Below are positions 24,953 through 33,077 of a stretch of DNA of 51,972 nt, piece after piece. The stretch is taken from positions 1 through 51,972 of the forward strand of contig JAISQE010000070.1 in assembly GCA_031274425.1 (NCBI GenBank), given 5' to 3'. Below the pieces are notes generated by a model, which saw only the letters and a program-made list of their open reading frames with translations, was not told the DNA's origin and searched no databases. This DNA comes from Synergistaceae bacterium (lineage in GTDB: Bacteria; Synergistota; Synergistia; Synergistales; Aminobacteriaceae). The translations under genes were made by a program, and so were the position numbers. Position 1 is the first letter of the stretch. Each line of letters opens with the position of its first letter.

Positions 24953-24985
24953 GGGAGGTGCTGCATGAGAAATCCTATCATGTAG
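24953..24985 (+). other. Ribosome site followed by a six-codon minigene, or element-end hairpin
   Basis: GGGAGGTG (24953-24960) is followed after 4 bases by ATG and a reading frame of six codons, M-R-N-P-I-M, then TAG at 24983-24985. The same bases form a small CATGA/TCATG hairpin (24964-24968 with 24978-24982). An ideal ribosome site before a six-codon frame could be a leader peptide, but no gene follows on this strand. The arrangement also resembles the structured right ends of IS200/IS605-type elements. No other gene was seen in 24851-25142. Confidence 0.25.
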
Positions 24986-25142
24986 GACAAAAATACAGCA
25001 GTGTTTTGTACTTAAGCTATAAAACGTATATAAATCCAGTCATGAAAGCATTTTATCAATGTTAGGCAATAAAAGAATAACTCAATCAAATCTTTTCATT
25101 GTGAATATGTGAACAGATAATTTAGAAGGATAATTTGGGGGT

Positions 25143-25997
25143 TCAAAACGCCGGGATGCCCGAGGAACAAGGGACGGCCGTCTGGCAGAGTCCGCATCCG
25201 TAGCCCTTGAAGCCGTAGCGCTCCTCCACGTAGGGTCGGGTTTTTTGGTTCAGGTAAGCGCCGCACAGCCGCTTGTCGTGTCCCCGCTCGGAGAGCGCCC
25301 CGGCGGGGCAGCGTTTGATGCAGGCGCCGCAGGCTTTTTTTATCTTGAAAGGACAATACTCGTCATGACGCGTGTAGGGTCGCGGGGTGGGTTCGATCCG
25401 CCCGCGCAACACCACGGAGCCGATGCGGACCGCCTTGCCCACGGGGGTGATCAGGCCGTCGCAGAGTCCGAACGTCCCCAGCCCGCAGGCGTGGGCGACG
25501 TGACGCTCCGACCAGTTGGAGACGTAGACGTACCGCTCCGACTCCAGCTCCGTCCAGCCTGAGAGGCGCATGGGGGCCACGGCCTCGTAACCGGCGTCCC
25601 GCAGAAACTCCGTTATATGGTCTCGAAGTTCCATATTGGCGGCCTCCCCGAAAATGCGGGAGCGCGCCCAGCGCTCGGACGTCAGCTCCGTCCGCAGGGA
25701 GTTCTCTTTTTTTGTGACGGGGTTGTGGGGCAAAATCCAGGAGACGACGGAAAGCTCGCTCGCGGCCGCCTCGTATCCCCCCGCGGCGAAGGCCTCGGCA
25801 GGCAGCCAGTGCCGTTCGTCCACCTTGTCCTTGAAGAGCTCGAAGATGCGGTCGTCTCCTCCCGCCGCGCCCAACAGCGGAGCCGCCCAGATGCGTTCGT
25901 CCCCCCACGCGGCGCCCATGCGGTTGCAGGGATCTTCGTCCAAAAAACGCGCCGCCTCGCTGATCAGAGCTTCGAAGAGCGTTGTCTTTGCCTTCAT
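25143..25997 (-). CDS. Epoxyqueuosine reductase-like 4Fe-4S protein
   Basis: A 284-residue protein resembling the QueG (epoxyqueuosine reductase) fold in its C-terminal half. VAHACGLGTFGLCDGLITPVGKAVRIGSVV matches the corrinoid-binding neighbourhood of QueG-type proteins. The ferredoxin-like cluster motifs CPFKIKKACGACIKRCPAGAL and GYGCGLCQTAVPCSSGIP follow. The N-terminal 100 residues differ from true QueG, and the protein is shorter (QueG is about 350-380 residues), so it belongs to a related uncharacterised group of reductases in anaerobes. The start is the ATG at 25997. It is followed on the same strand only by the structured gap downstream of amt and preceded by plsY. Confidence 0.7.
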   Translation of the reverse strand: MKAKTTLFEALISEAARFLDEDPCNRMGAAWGDERIWAAPLLGAAGGDDRIFELFKDKVDERHWLPAEAFAAGGYEAAASELSVVSWILPHNPVTKKENSLRTELTSERWARSRIFGEAANMELRDHITEFLRDAGYEAVAPMRLSGWTELESERYVYVSNWSERHVAHACGLGTFGLCDGLITPVGKAVRIGSVVLRGRIEPTPRPYTRHDEYCPFKIKKACGACIKRCPAGALSERGHDKRLCGAYLNQKTRPYVEERYGFKGYGCGLCQTAVPCSSGIPAF

Positions 25998-26036
25998 AAC
26001 TTTATAGCTTCATAAATTTTTAGCTTCATGACAACT

Positions 26037-26633
26037 CTAAACTCTGTTCTCTTTTCCTTGGGAGAGGCGCACGATATTCGAGCCGTGCCGGTAAAGCGCG
26101 AAGACGGCCAGAACGAAGGAAACCAAAATAAAGGGAAAAGGCGCGTCGAGCATCCAGAAAAACACGGGCAGGGCCAACAAAGACGTCATCGAAGCGAGGG
26201 AAACGTAACGCGTGGTCGTCATGACGGCGTACCAGATCGCTCCGCTCAGAAGGGCGACGGCGAAGGACTCGTAGGGCCACAGAAAAAACACCACGCCGTA
26301 TGTGGTCGCCACGCCCTTGCCTCCCTTGAACTTCAGCCAGAGGGGGTAGTTGTGCCCCATGACCACGGCGAATCCCGCCAGAGAGAGAAGCCAAGATTCC
26401 GTACTCGCCGACGTCGCCGTGACGAGAAGGGCCAGAGTCCCCTTCAGCATATCGGCGATCGAAACGAAGACAGCCCATCCTTGTCCCATGGCGCGCCGCA
26501 CGTTCGTCGCCCCGATGCTGCCCGAGCCGATCGTGCGGATGTCCACGCCTTTTACCAGTCGGACCACAATATATCCGGTCGGGACGGAGCCGATAAGGTA
26601 AGAAACGACCATCCAAAGTATTGCGCTTCTCAT
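26037..26633 (-). CDS. plsY: Acyl-phosphate:glycerol-3-phosphate acyltransferase PlsY
   Basis: A 198-residue inner-membrane enzyme that makes lysophosphatidate from acyl-phosphate and glycerol-3-phosphate. Family motifs are intact: SYLIGSVPTGYIVVRL, the GSGSIGATNVRRAMG motif near 37-51, and the GHNYPLWLKFKGGKGVATTYG motif (about 94-114). Several membrane helices are evident and length is normal. The stop lies 39 bases upstream of the QueG-like gene start. It is the phospholipid-synthesis gene of the window and stands without plsX. Confidence 0.95.
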   Translation of the reverse strand: MRSAILWMVVSYLIGSVPTGYIVVRLVKGVDIRTIGSGSIGATNVRRAMGQGWAVFVSIADMLKGTLALLVTATSASTESWLLSLAGFAVVMGHNYPLWLKFKGGKGVATTYGVVFFLWPYESFAVALLSGAIWYAVMTTTRYVSLASMTSLLALPVFFWMLDAPFPFILVSFVLAVFALYRHGSNIVRLSQGKENRV

Positions 26634-26752
26634 AGATACATCCCTCCTGAGATGGTTGATATTGAAACGATCACATCGAGACCGACGTCAATGGCGCACG
26701 CTTGTGCCGCGTCGCGTAAAGGCGGCCCTGTCATTTTACTATAACGAAGCGC

Positions 26753-26781
26753 GCGAAAAAAGGGAGGGCGGAAGCCCTCCC
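26753..26781 (-). terminator. Intrinsic terminator of the RelA/SpoT-like gene
   Basis: GGGAGGGC (26762-26769) and GCCCTCCC (26774-26781) form a perfect 8-bp stem with a GGAA tetraloop. The A-run at 26756-26761 gives a U-tract on the minus strand. It is about 70 bases past the stop at 26854. Confidence 0.85.
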
Positions 26782-26853
26782 TACTTCGTACGCGTCATTT
26801 CCGGCTCCGCTTTTCGGTTTCGCCCGAGTTCGCATTCGGAAAAAAGCCCGATA

Positions 26854-27969
26854 TCAGCTCTCCACACCGCTGATGCGGTCGGAGCCGCGTTTGATATCCA
26901 GCCGCACGAGGTCTTTCCCCTTCAAGACGTCCCACTTCAAGTTCAGCACCAAAAGAAACAAGGCGGAAAAAGCGTCCACCCGCCACGCGCTGCTCTCTTT
27001 CTCGAAGGCTCCATGGATCGCCCGCAGCTGCAAAAGGGCCCGATCCTCCTCGTCCAGCTCGACCAGAAATTTTTCCACCTCGGAGATCGTATCGATGCCC
27101 GCCGCCCGGAAGGCTTTGTACAAAAATTGGAAGCTTTCCCTGAGGTAGTTGGGCGACGGCACGAAGATCGGGAACCCCGCCTTGATCGCCATGGAACTCC
27201 ATTTGCCCAGGGTCTTGTCGCCTCCGTCGCCGCCGTTGAAAAACTCGTAAAGCTCGTCTTCCGAGTAGGTGCGTTCCGCGGAAACCGAACCGTCCCCCAT
27301 TATTTCGGGCTCCGGCGTCGGCGGCACCAGCACGGCCACGTCCTTGACCTCCTCCCACAGAGAGAGGAATCCCTCGTCGGCCTCTTCGAGAAGCGCCGCC
27401 AAGCGGACCAGCTTCCGTTTGAGCTTTTTTTCGGATACGGAGTCCACGTTCATGTTGACGCGGGGAGAGATCGTCGCCCAGGCCTCTTGAAGCACCGTGC
27501 GAAGCTCCAGCCTGAAGGAGAGCCCCCTGTACTTGCGCCACTCGCGAAGGGAAGACCGGCTCTCCGAAAGGGTCAGGGTGTAGAGCACGGCAGGGTAGCC
27601 GAACCGGAAAGGGTCTTCCAATCCGCTGGAGGGGACGGAGTGATCGAGATCCACGTCGAACTCCGCGCAGACGATGTCCTCCACTTTGTAGACGTCCTCC
27701 GGAAAACGCAACAACACCCGCACCGTCACCAGGTCCGAGATCGAGTCCAGCCCCGAGGAATCGTTTCCTTCGTAATGGGCGTTCAAAGATTTCACGAGTT
27801 CGGCCGGGGCTTTCGCCCAGCCGTCGATACTGCAAATCTCAATATCTTCCCGCTCCACCAGGTCCTGGACCAAGTTGCGAATACGGGAAGAATATTCTTC
27901 GTAAAGCGAGAGCTTTTCGACATAACTGATACCCAACTCATCGATACGATGCCTATCCAACGCTATCAC
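26854..27969 (-). CDS. RelA/SpoT synthetase-fold protein with substituted active site
   Basis: A 371-residue protein whose residues about 45-170 follow the RelA/SpoT nucleotidyltransferase pattern. SISDLVTVRVLLRFPEDVYKVEDIV matches the central strand-helix unit with its Asp (79). FGYPAVLYTLTL corresponds to the GYxSxH segment, and FRLELRTVLQEAWATI to the EIQxRTxxxxxWAxxEH segment. Several key positions differ: the usual Glu of ExQ is Arg (153), the Gln is Glu (155), and the GYxSxH His is Tyr (130). No HD hydrolase, TGS or ACT domain is present. It may be a diverged small alarmone synthetase, a toxSAS-like enzyme or a non-catalytic binder. The C-terminal 200 residues are of unknown type. It is transcribed alone with its own terminator. 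Confidence 0.65.
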   Translation of the reverse strand: MIALDRHRIDELGISYVEKLSLYEEYSSRIRNLVQDLVEREDIEICSIDGWAKAPAELVKSLNAHYEGNDSSGLDSISDLVTVRVLLRFPEDVYKVEDIVCAEFDVDLDHSVPSSGLEDPFRFGYPAVLYTLTLSESRSSLREWRKYRGLSFRLELRTVLQEAWATISPRVNMNVDSVSEKKLKRKLVRLAALLEEADEGFLSLWEEVKDVAVLVPPTPEPEIMGDGSVSAERTYSEDELYEFFNGGDGGDKTLGKWSSMAIKAGFPIFVPSPNYLRESFQFLYKAFRAAGIDTISEVEKFLVELDEEDRALLQLRAIHGAFEKESSAWRVDAFSALFLLVLNLKWDVLKGKDLVRLDIKRGSDRISGVES

Positions 27970-28128
27970 CGCCTAAGGGGTTGAGTGTACGACAATAAAT
28001 ACCTACAATACACTAATAGGGAGTATAGCGTAAGAAAGGCAGCTTGAACAGAGGCGCGGACCTCCACTTCTTTTTTAATCCGCAAGCCGGCGCGGGGAAT
28101 TTTTTATGAAATTACGGATACAAATTTT

Positions 28129-28611
28129 TCACAGAGGGTAAACGCTGTTTTTTCCCGTCATGCTTTCGATGTCCAAGCGCGCCACCCATATTTTCCCGCG
28201 CCCTTCCTCCAGGTCGGAGTGAGGGCCTCCGTAGTGGTCCATGAGAATCCGCAACGCCGCGTTTTTTTCGCTCAGGTCCGTCAAGGTCAGGAGATGCCCG
28301 AAACCCGTCACGCTGCGATATTTCATGGTGAAATTCGCGCTCGACTCGCTGGTCACAAGCTCCGCGTCGAGCGTCACCTGAAAGCACACCCTCGGGTTGA
28401 TCGCCAGAATATCGTTTTTATGACCCTCGGGAGCGCCGTGAACGTAGATCGATCCGCTCTCGTAGCCGTATCCCATCGGAACGACGTAAGGCCATCCGTC
28501 CTCTCCGGCCAAACCGAGATGAAGCACCCGCCCTCGCCTCAGAACCTCTTCCATCCACTTCGGGTCCGTCACTTGCTTATTTTTCCGCCGCATCTCGTAC
28601 TGTTTCCGCAT
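28129..28611 (-). CDS. Pyridoxamine 5'-phosphate oxidase-family (NimA-like) flavin protein
   Basis: A 160-residue split-barrel protein of the NimA-like/PPOX group that probably binds FMN. The family pattern is RGRVLHLGLAGEDGWPYVVPMGYGYESGSIYVHGAPEGHKNDIL followed by VCFQV and, later, YRSVTGFGHL. Members are reductases or FMN-binding proteins, and some confer nitroimidazole resistance; the substrate here is unknown. I chose the ATG at 28611, with GGGGAGGG 8 bases upstream; an earlier in-frame start lacks a ribosome site. It is a single gene, divergent from the ATPase at 28846. Confidence 0.8.
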   Translation of the reverse strand: MRKQYEMRRKNKQVTDPKWMEEVLRRGRVLHLGLAGEDGWPYVVPMGYGYESGSIYVHGAPEGHKNDILAINPRVCFQVTLDAELVTSESSANFTMKYRSVTGFGHLLTLTDLSEKNAALRILMDHYGGPHSDLEEGRGKIWVARLDIESMTGKNSVYPL

Positions 28612-28845
28612 CTTAGAGACCCTCCCCACAGGTGGCGAGTACACCTTACAAAATTTTCCCTTGTTTTTCAAGCCCCAAAGATTTTTTCCAAAGATTTTTT
28701 CGAAATCTTTTCCGGCGCTCCCGAAGAATAATGTGTTTTACGGCGATGTTTAAGGTTATAATAAACGCGGTTGTACAGTTGACTTCATCGGGCGGATGCT
28801 TTGCCGGTGCGGAAGTTGCCATCGCGAGAGGGGTATTAAGGCAAT

Positions 28846-30459
28846 ATGAGGTATTTCAATATTACGGGTCCCAATAGAGAACAAGAAAATTTCGGGTTGA
28901 ATCCGTTAAAACGCATAGACTATCACATGCTCGAAACTCTTATCGCAAGAGGACAATATTTTGCCGTATGTTCGCCCCGGCAGTCGGGAAAGACCACTTT
29001 TTTGCTGGCTCTCAAAAAGAAACTCAACGCGGAAGGCAAGTACCGTTGCCTTTACTGCAACGTCGAGGGAGCCCAGGTGGCGGATAACGACACCGAACGC
29101 GGCCTCAGGCTGATCTTGAGCCGGATCGCCCAGGAGGTGGAGTTCGAGTTTCAGGATTTCTGGCCCTATCAGAACTACGCCTCCATATTGGAGCACGCGG
29201 GCGCGGACGGCGCGCTCGTCTCCCTTTTCGAACGGTGGCTCTACAAAGAACAGCCCCCCAAACCGCCTATCGTGCTGTTGCTCGACGGAGTCGACATCTT
29301 GAGGGGAAAGACGCTGGCCTCCGTTTTGAGGCAGCTTCGCACAGGACAAATCGGCAGCCCGCGCATATTTCCCCAATCCGTCATTTTAAGCGGCGCGCGG
29401 GACGTGCGGGACAGCGACATAGAGATCGACAAGGACGAATATCTGATCGGCCGAGCGGGCTCGGATATCCGCGACCGCTCGATCGTCCTCTACAATTTCA
29501 CTCAGGGCGAAATCAAGGAGCTGTGCGACCAATACACGGCGGATACGGGGCAGATCTTTCAGGAGAACGTTTATCCCCGGATTTACTCCTTGACGGGAGG
29601 GCGTCCTTGGCTGGTGAACGTCCTTCTTTGCGAGGCCATCTACGAGATGGGCTTCGGCAACGACGTCTCGAAACCCATAACCTTCGGAATGATCGACGCG
29701 GCCAAGGACCACTTCATCGCCCGCCAGGACATTTACATGGATCAGTTGGCGGTGAAGCTCTCGTCCCGCAGCGTTCGGGACACGCTTTTCCCCATATTGA
29801 TCGGAGGAAGATGGGAAAAGAAACCCCTCCAAGAGGACCTGGACTATTTGGAAGACCTGGAGTTGATCAAAAAATCTCCCAGCGGGTGGGGGATCCCCAA
29901 CGCGATATATAGAGAAATCATTCCCAAAGTCATGGGCAGAAATCTGAAAGAGGAACTGCCTCATATCGTCGACCGCACCAAATTTCTCAAGCCCGACAGG
30001 CGGCTCGATTTCCGCGGGATGCTCCAATTCTATCAAAGGCTCTACTGCGACTACTTTTTGGCCTGGGGACGCCGGTACGACCTGCAGGGCGTTTTGGCTC
30101 AAATCCTGCTGCACACCTTTTTGCATTACGTCCTCGGCGAACGCGGGCGTATGGAGTGCGACTACGCCCTGTCCACCGGATGCGTCGACATCAGCGTGGG
30201 ATGGGGTTACAGTCTGGAAAGCGGAGAGCGGCGCGAGGAACGTTTCGTCGTCGAAATCCGTCTTTTCGACAAAACAAAATCCCACGAAGCCGTGGTGCGT
30301 CACGGGGTCGCCCAAGTGGCGGCCTACGCGAAACCGCGCCAGCCCTACGAGGTCTATCTGCTTATCTTGGACGAGGACGACAGCAAAACCTGGTACGACC
30401 GCCTCTTCGAGGAAGAACACGTCTACGAGGAAATGCCGGTTCACGTTTACGGACTGTAA
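28846..30459 (+). CDS. AAA/STAND-type P-loop ATPase with C-terminal nuclease-like domain
   Basis: A 537-residue protein. The Walker A CSPRQSGKTTFLLAL lies at about 42-56 and the Walker B PPIVLLLDGVDIL at about 138-150, followed by an arginine-rich sensor region and a winged-helix-like segment (about 300-360, EDLDYLEDLELIKKSPSGWGIPN). The C-terminal part (about 390-537) contains ERFVVEIRLFDKTKSHEAVVRHGVAQVAAYA. Its VVEIR...QVAAY pattern resembles the PD-(D/E)xK-like tails of the AAA-ATPase_like proteins common in anaerobes. AAGG lies 4 bases before the ATG. Many relatives are found near mobile DNA and have no known function. It is followed by a second ATPase 44 bases away that differs in sequence. 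Confidence 0.75.
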   Translation: MRYFNITGPNREQENFGLNPLKRIDYHMLETLIARGQYFAVCSPRQSGKTTFLLALKKKLNAEGKYRCLYCNVEGAQVADNDTERGLRLILSRIAQEVEFEFQDFWPYQNYASILEHAGADGALVSLFERWLYKEQPPKPPIVLLLDGVDILRGKTLASVLRQLRTGQIGSPRIFPQSVILSGARDVRDSDIEIDKDEYLIGRAGSDIRDRSIVLYNFTQGEIKELCDQYTADTGQIFQENVYPRIYSLTGGRPWLVNVLLCEAIYEMGFGNDVSKPITFGMIDAAKDHFIARQDIYMDQLAVKLSSRSVRDTLFPILIGGRWEKKPLQEDLDYLEDLELIKKSPSGWGIPNAIYREIIPKVMGRNLKEELPHIVDRTKFLKPDRRLDFRGMLQFYQRLYCDYFLAWGRRYDLQGVLAQILLHTFLHYVLGERGRMECDYALSTGCVDISVGWGYSLESGERREERFVVEIRLFDKTKSHEAVVRHGVAQVAAYAKPRQPYEVYLLILDEDDSKTWYDRLFEEEHVYEEMPVHVYGL

Positions 30460-30503
30460 AAAAATTGAAAGCCGTCGCTCGATGAACGCGTACGGAGACG
30501 ATC

Positions 30504-32204
30504 GTGACGCCCCGTTTTGGATTTGTCGGTTGCCGGTCCATGAATAAAATGAATAAACTCCCGAAGCTGCCGATAGGGATTCAGACATTCGAGGAGATCA
30601 GGAACGAGAATTATCTTTATGTCGATAAGACAAAGTACCTTATCGACCTCATTGACGCCGGTAAAACCTATTTTCTCTCGCGCCCGCGAAGGTTCGGCAA
30701 ATCGCTGACGGTCTCCACATTCGACGCGCTTTTTTCGGGAAAACGGGAACTGTTTCATGGACTGTACGCCGAAGAGTTTTTCCAGCGCCCGGACTACGCG
30801 ATCCATCCCGTCGTGAAGCTGGACATGAGCAGGTTGGCCGTAAAACAGGGAATAGACGGCATTTTCCCCTCCATAACGAGGCAGCTTAAAAGAAACGCCG
30901 AAAGGCATGGCGTGGAATTATCGGAGGGATTGCCCCACGACGTTTTTGGAGAGCTGCTGGTCTCCATAGCGAAGAAAAAGGGGGCCGCGGTGGTCTTGGT
31001 GGACGAGTACGACAAGCCGATACTGGACCTGTTGGACAGACCGGACGAGAGCGAGAAAGTTCGTGATATTCTGCGTGATTTCTACACGCAGATCAAGTCC
31101 GAGGACGAATCTCTGCGCTTTGTATTCATGACCGGCATCAGCAAGTTTTCGAAAATGGGCGTCTTTTCCGCTATGAACAACCTGAAGGACATATCCATGA
31201 AGGGCGAATACGCGACGATGCTGGGCTATACCGAAGATGAGATGTCGCGTTACTTCAAAGATTACATCGAAAAGACAGCCGTTACGATGCGGAAAAGCCA
31301 GGAAGAAGTCGTCGTCCAAATGCGAGACTATTACGACGGATTTTCTTTCGACGGAAAGACACGTCTCTATAACCCTTTTTCCACGTTGAATTTTTTCGAC
31401 GACGCAATGTTTAAAAACTATTGGTTCGAGACGGGGACGCCGTCTTTTTTAGCGAAGTATATGAAAGACAGATGCCTGACCGTCGAGCAATTTCGAGGCA
31501 TCGAGGCGTCGCTGAACTTCGCGTCGGCCCCCGGAGAGATCGAGGACGCGACCGCCGCGAGCTTCCTCTACCAGTCGGGCTATCTCAGCCTGCGTCCGGG
31601 GCGTGTTCTCGAATACTCCCTCGACTATCCGAACCGCGAGGTGCTGGTCTCCATGTCGTCGCTGCTGACGGCGAATATACTGGGGGACCGCGGCGCCGCC
31701 GACGCGTCGGTTTCCGCTCTCAGGAACGCGCTGGAAAAGGGCGACGCTTCTGGAATCGTGAGGGAATTCAATCGTCTGCTGGCAAAGATTCCCTATGACG
31801 ATTACACGGCGTCGAACAAAGAGAACTTCGACATACGCTATCCCGGAACGAATTTCGGCGAATGGCTGTACCGCTCGACGCTGCTTTCCTACCTTTACGG
31901 CGCGGAATTGCGAGTCGAGGCGGAACTCCACGGGCACAGGGGAAGGGCGGACATGGTGGTGGAATGCGGGGGGCGCGTGTGGGTGATGGAACTGAAGGTG
32001 GCAAAAAAGGGAGAGGACGCGGGGAAACTCGCCGAAGCGGCGCTCTCGCAAATTTTGGAGATGGGCTACGCGGCTCCCTTTGAAAACGCGGAGTCGCTGG
32101 GGCTGGCGATAGACCACGAGCGCCGCCGCATAACGGAGTTTCGGCACGAGCGCCAGGGGCGTCGGCAAGGAGAAGGGTTCGCCCGCGGGAACCTGGTGAC
32201 GTGA
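30504..32204 (+). CDS. AAA-ATPase_like (PF09820-type) protein with PD-(D/E)XK domain
   Basis: Residues about 13-230 match the AAA-ATPase_like group: LPIGIQTFEEIRNENYLYVDKTKYL, the Walker A-type SRPRRFGKSLTVST, and the Walker B GAAVVLVDEYDKPILD. The C-terminus (about 440-540) is the associated PD-(D/E)XK nuclease domain: LRVEAELHGHRGRADMVVECGGRVWVMELKV, with the Asp and ExK residues in place. The family is multicopy in many anaerobes, and its role is unproven (proposed defence or mobile-element functions). The start is uncertain: GTG at 30504 has GGAG at 7 bases; ATG at 30540 gives the canonical family N-terminus but a weaker ribosome site. It probably forms a pair with the preceding gene. Confidence 0.85.
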   Translation: MTPRFGFVGCRSMNKMNKLPKLPIGIQTFEEIRNENYLYVDKTKYLIDLIDAGKTYFLSRPRRFGKSLTVSTFDALFSGKRELFHGLYAEEFFQRPDYAIHPVVKLDMSRLAVKQGIDGIFPSITRQLKRNAERHGVELSEGLPHDVFGELLVSIAKKKGAAVVLVDEYDKPILDLLDRPDESEKVRDILRDFYTQIKSEDESLRFVFMTGISKFSKMGVFSAMNNLKDISMKGEYATMLGYTEDEMSRYFKDYIEKTAVTMRKSQEEVVVQMRDYYDGFSFDGKTRLYNPFSTLNFFDDAMFKNYWFETGTPSFLAKYMKDRCLTVEQFRGIEASLNFASAPGEIEDATAASFLYQSGYLSLRPGRVLEYSLDYPNREVLVSMSSLLTANILGDRGAADASVSALRNALEKGDASGIVREFNRLLAKIPYDDYTASNKENFDIRYPGTNFGEWLYRSTLLSYLYGAELRVEAELHGHRGRADMVVECGGRVWVMELKVAKKGEDAGKLAEAALSQILEMGYAAPFENAESLGLAIDHERRRITEFRHERQGRRQGEGFARGNLVT

Positions 32205-32234
32205 AACGCGAGTATCCGCCTCCGACCCGCGTAC

Positions 32235-32957
32235 TCAAACTCCCGCTAGGCGGGCGAGGTATTCGGGGAGAACGACGGCGGCGTCACGATGGAGTTTCAG
32301 CACCGTGCAGGGCGCTTCGGGACTGACGCGGTCGTGGGTGAAAAGCTCCCGAACGGCTTGCAATTTATTTTCCCCGTGAACGAGCGTCACGATCCGAGAC
32401 GCTTTCATGATGTCCCCGATGCCCATCGTAACCGCCCGCCGGGGAACCTCGTCGATCGAGGCGAAAAAGCGGGCGTTGTCCCTCCGGGTCCGTTCGTTCA
32501 AAGTGACGATATGGGCCCTCGACTCGAAAACCGGGCCCGGTTCGTTGAACCCGATGTGCCCGTTCGCGCCGACTCCCAAAAGCTGAAAATCCCTGGGGCG
32601 CGCGTCTAGAAAATTTTGAAAATCCGAGAGCATCCGTTCCGGCGGTTCCATGCCCAGAGGAATGTAGGTATGGGATTTGTCGATATCTACGCGGTCGAAA
32701 AAATGCCGGTCCATGTACCTTCTGTAGCTTTGCGGATGGGAGGGCGGCAAGCCGACGTACTCGTCCAAGTTGACCGTGGCGACGGCTTCGAAACAAATTT
32801 CGCCCCGCGCGAAAAGCTCCGCGAGAGACGCGTAGACGCACTCCATCGAGCCCCCGGTGGCAAGGCCTAAGCAGGCGTTTTTCCGGTCGCGGACGACGTC
32901 GGCGATAATATTGGCGACCAGGACGCCGGCCTCTTCATGATTTTTCACGACGATCAT
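32235..32957 (-). CDS. nagB: Glucosamine-6-phosphate deaminase
   Basis: A 240-residue enzyme that converts glucosamine-6-phosphate to fructose-6-phosphate and ammonia, the last step of amino-sugar use. The substrate-binding start GLATGGSM, the catalytic NLDEYVGLPPSHPQSYRRYM and GVGANGHIGFNEPG are all intact. Length is near normal (about 240-260). The start is either the ATG at 32957 or a GTG two codons earlier at 32963, which is better spaced from GGAGG. No nagA is adjacent. It converges with the second AAA ATPase. Confidence 0.95.
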   Translation of the reverse strand: MIVVKNHEEAGVLVANIIADVVRDRKNACLGLATGGSMECVYASLAELFARGEICFEAVATVNLDEYVGLPPSHPQSYRRYMDRHFFDRVDIDKSHTYIPLGMEPPERMLSDFQNFLDARPRDFQLLGVGANGHIGFNEPGPVFESRAHIVTLNERTRRDNARFFASIDEVPRRAVTMGIGDIMKASRIVTLVHGENKLQAVRELFTHDRVSPEAPCTVLKLHRDAAVVLPEYLARLAGV

Positions 32958-32984
32958 TTTCACGATCCCGCGCACCTCCTTTTA

Positions 32985-33020
32985 TCGAAAAAAACAGGGA
33001 GGGAAACGAGCTTCCCTCCC
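32985..33020 (-). terminator. Intrinsic terminator of the PpiC gene
   Basis: GGGAGGGAA (32997-33005) and TTCCCTCCC (33012-33020) form a perfect 9-bp stem with a 6-base loop. The A-rich stretch to its left becomes the U-tract on the minus strand. It is about 58 bases past the ppiC stop and ends just before nagB. Confidence 0.85.
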
Positions 33021-33077
33021 CGGCACGCAACATCGGCCTCGGCCTCGAAATTTTCAGCGACGGGGCCGCGAGTTTTT

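Noticed and set aside
23542-25065. A 507-codon plus-strand ORF overlapping amt in another frame
   Set aside because: Composition is Arg/Gly-rich nonsense over a strongly conserved gene; it ends in the structured gap by chance.
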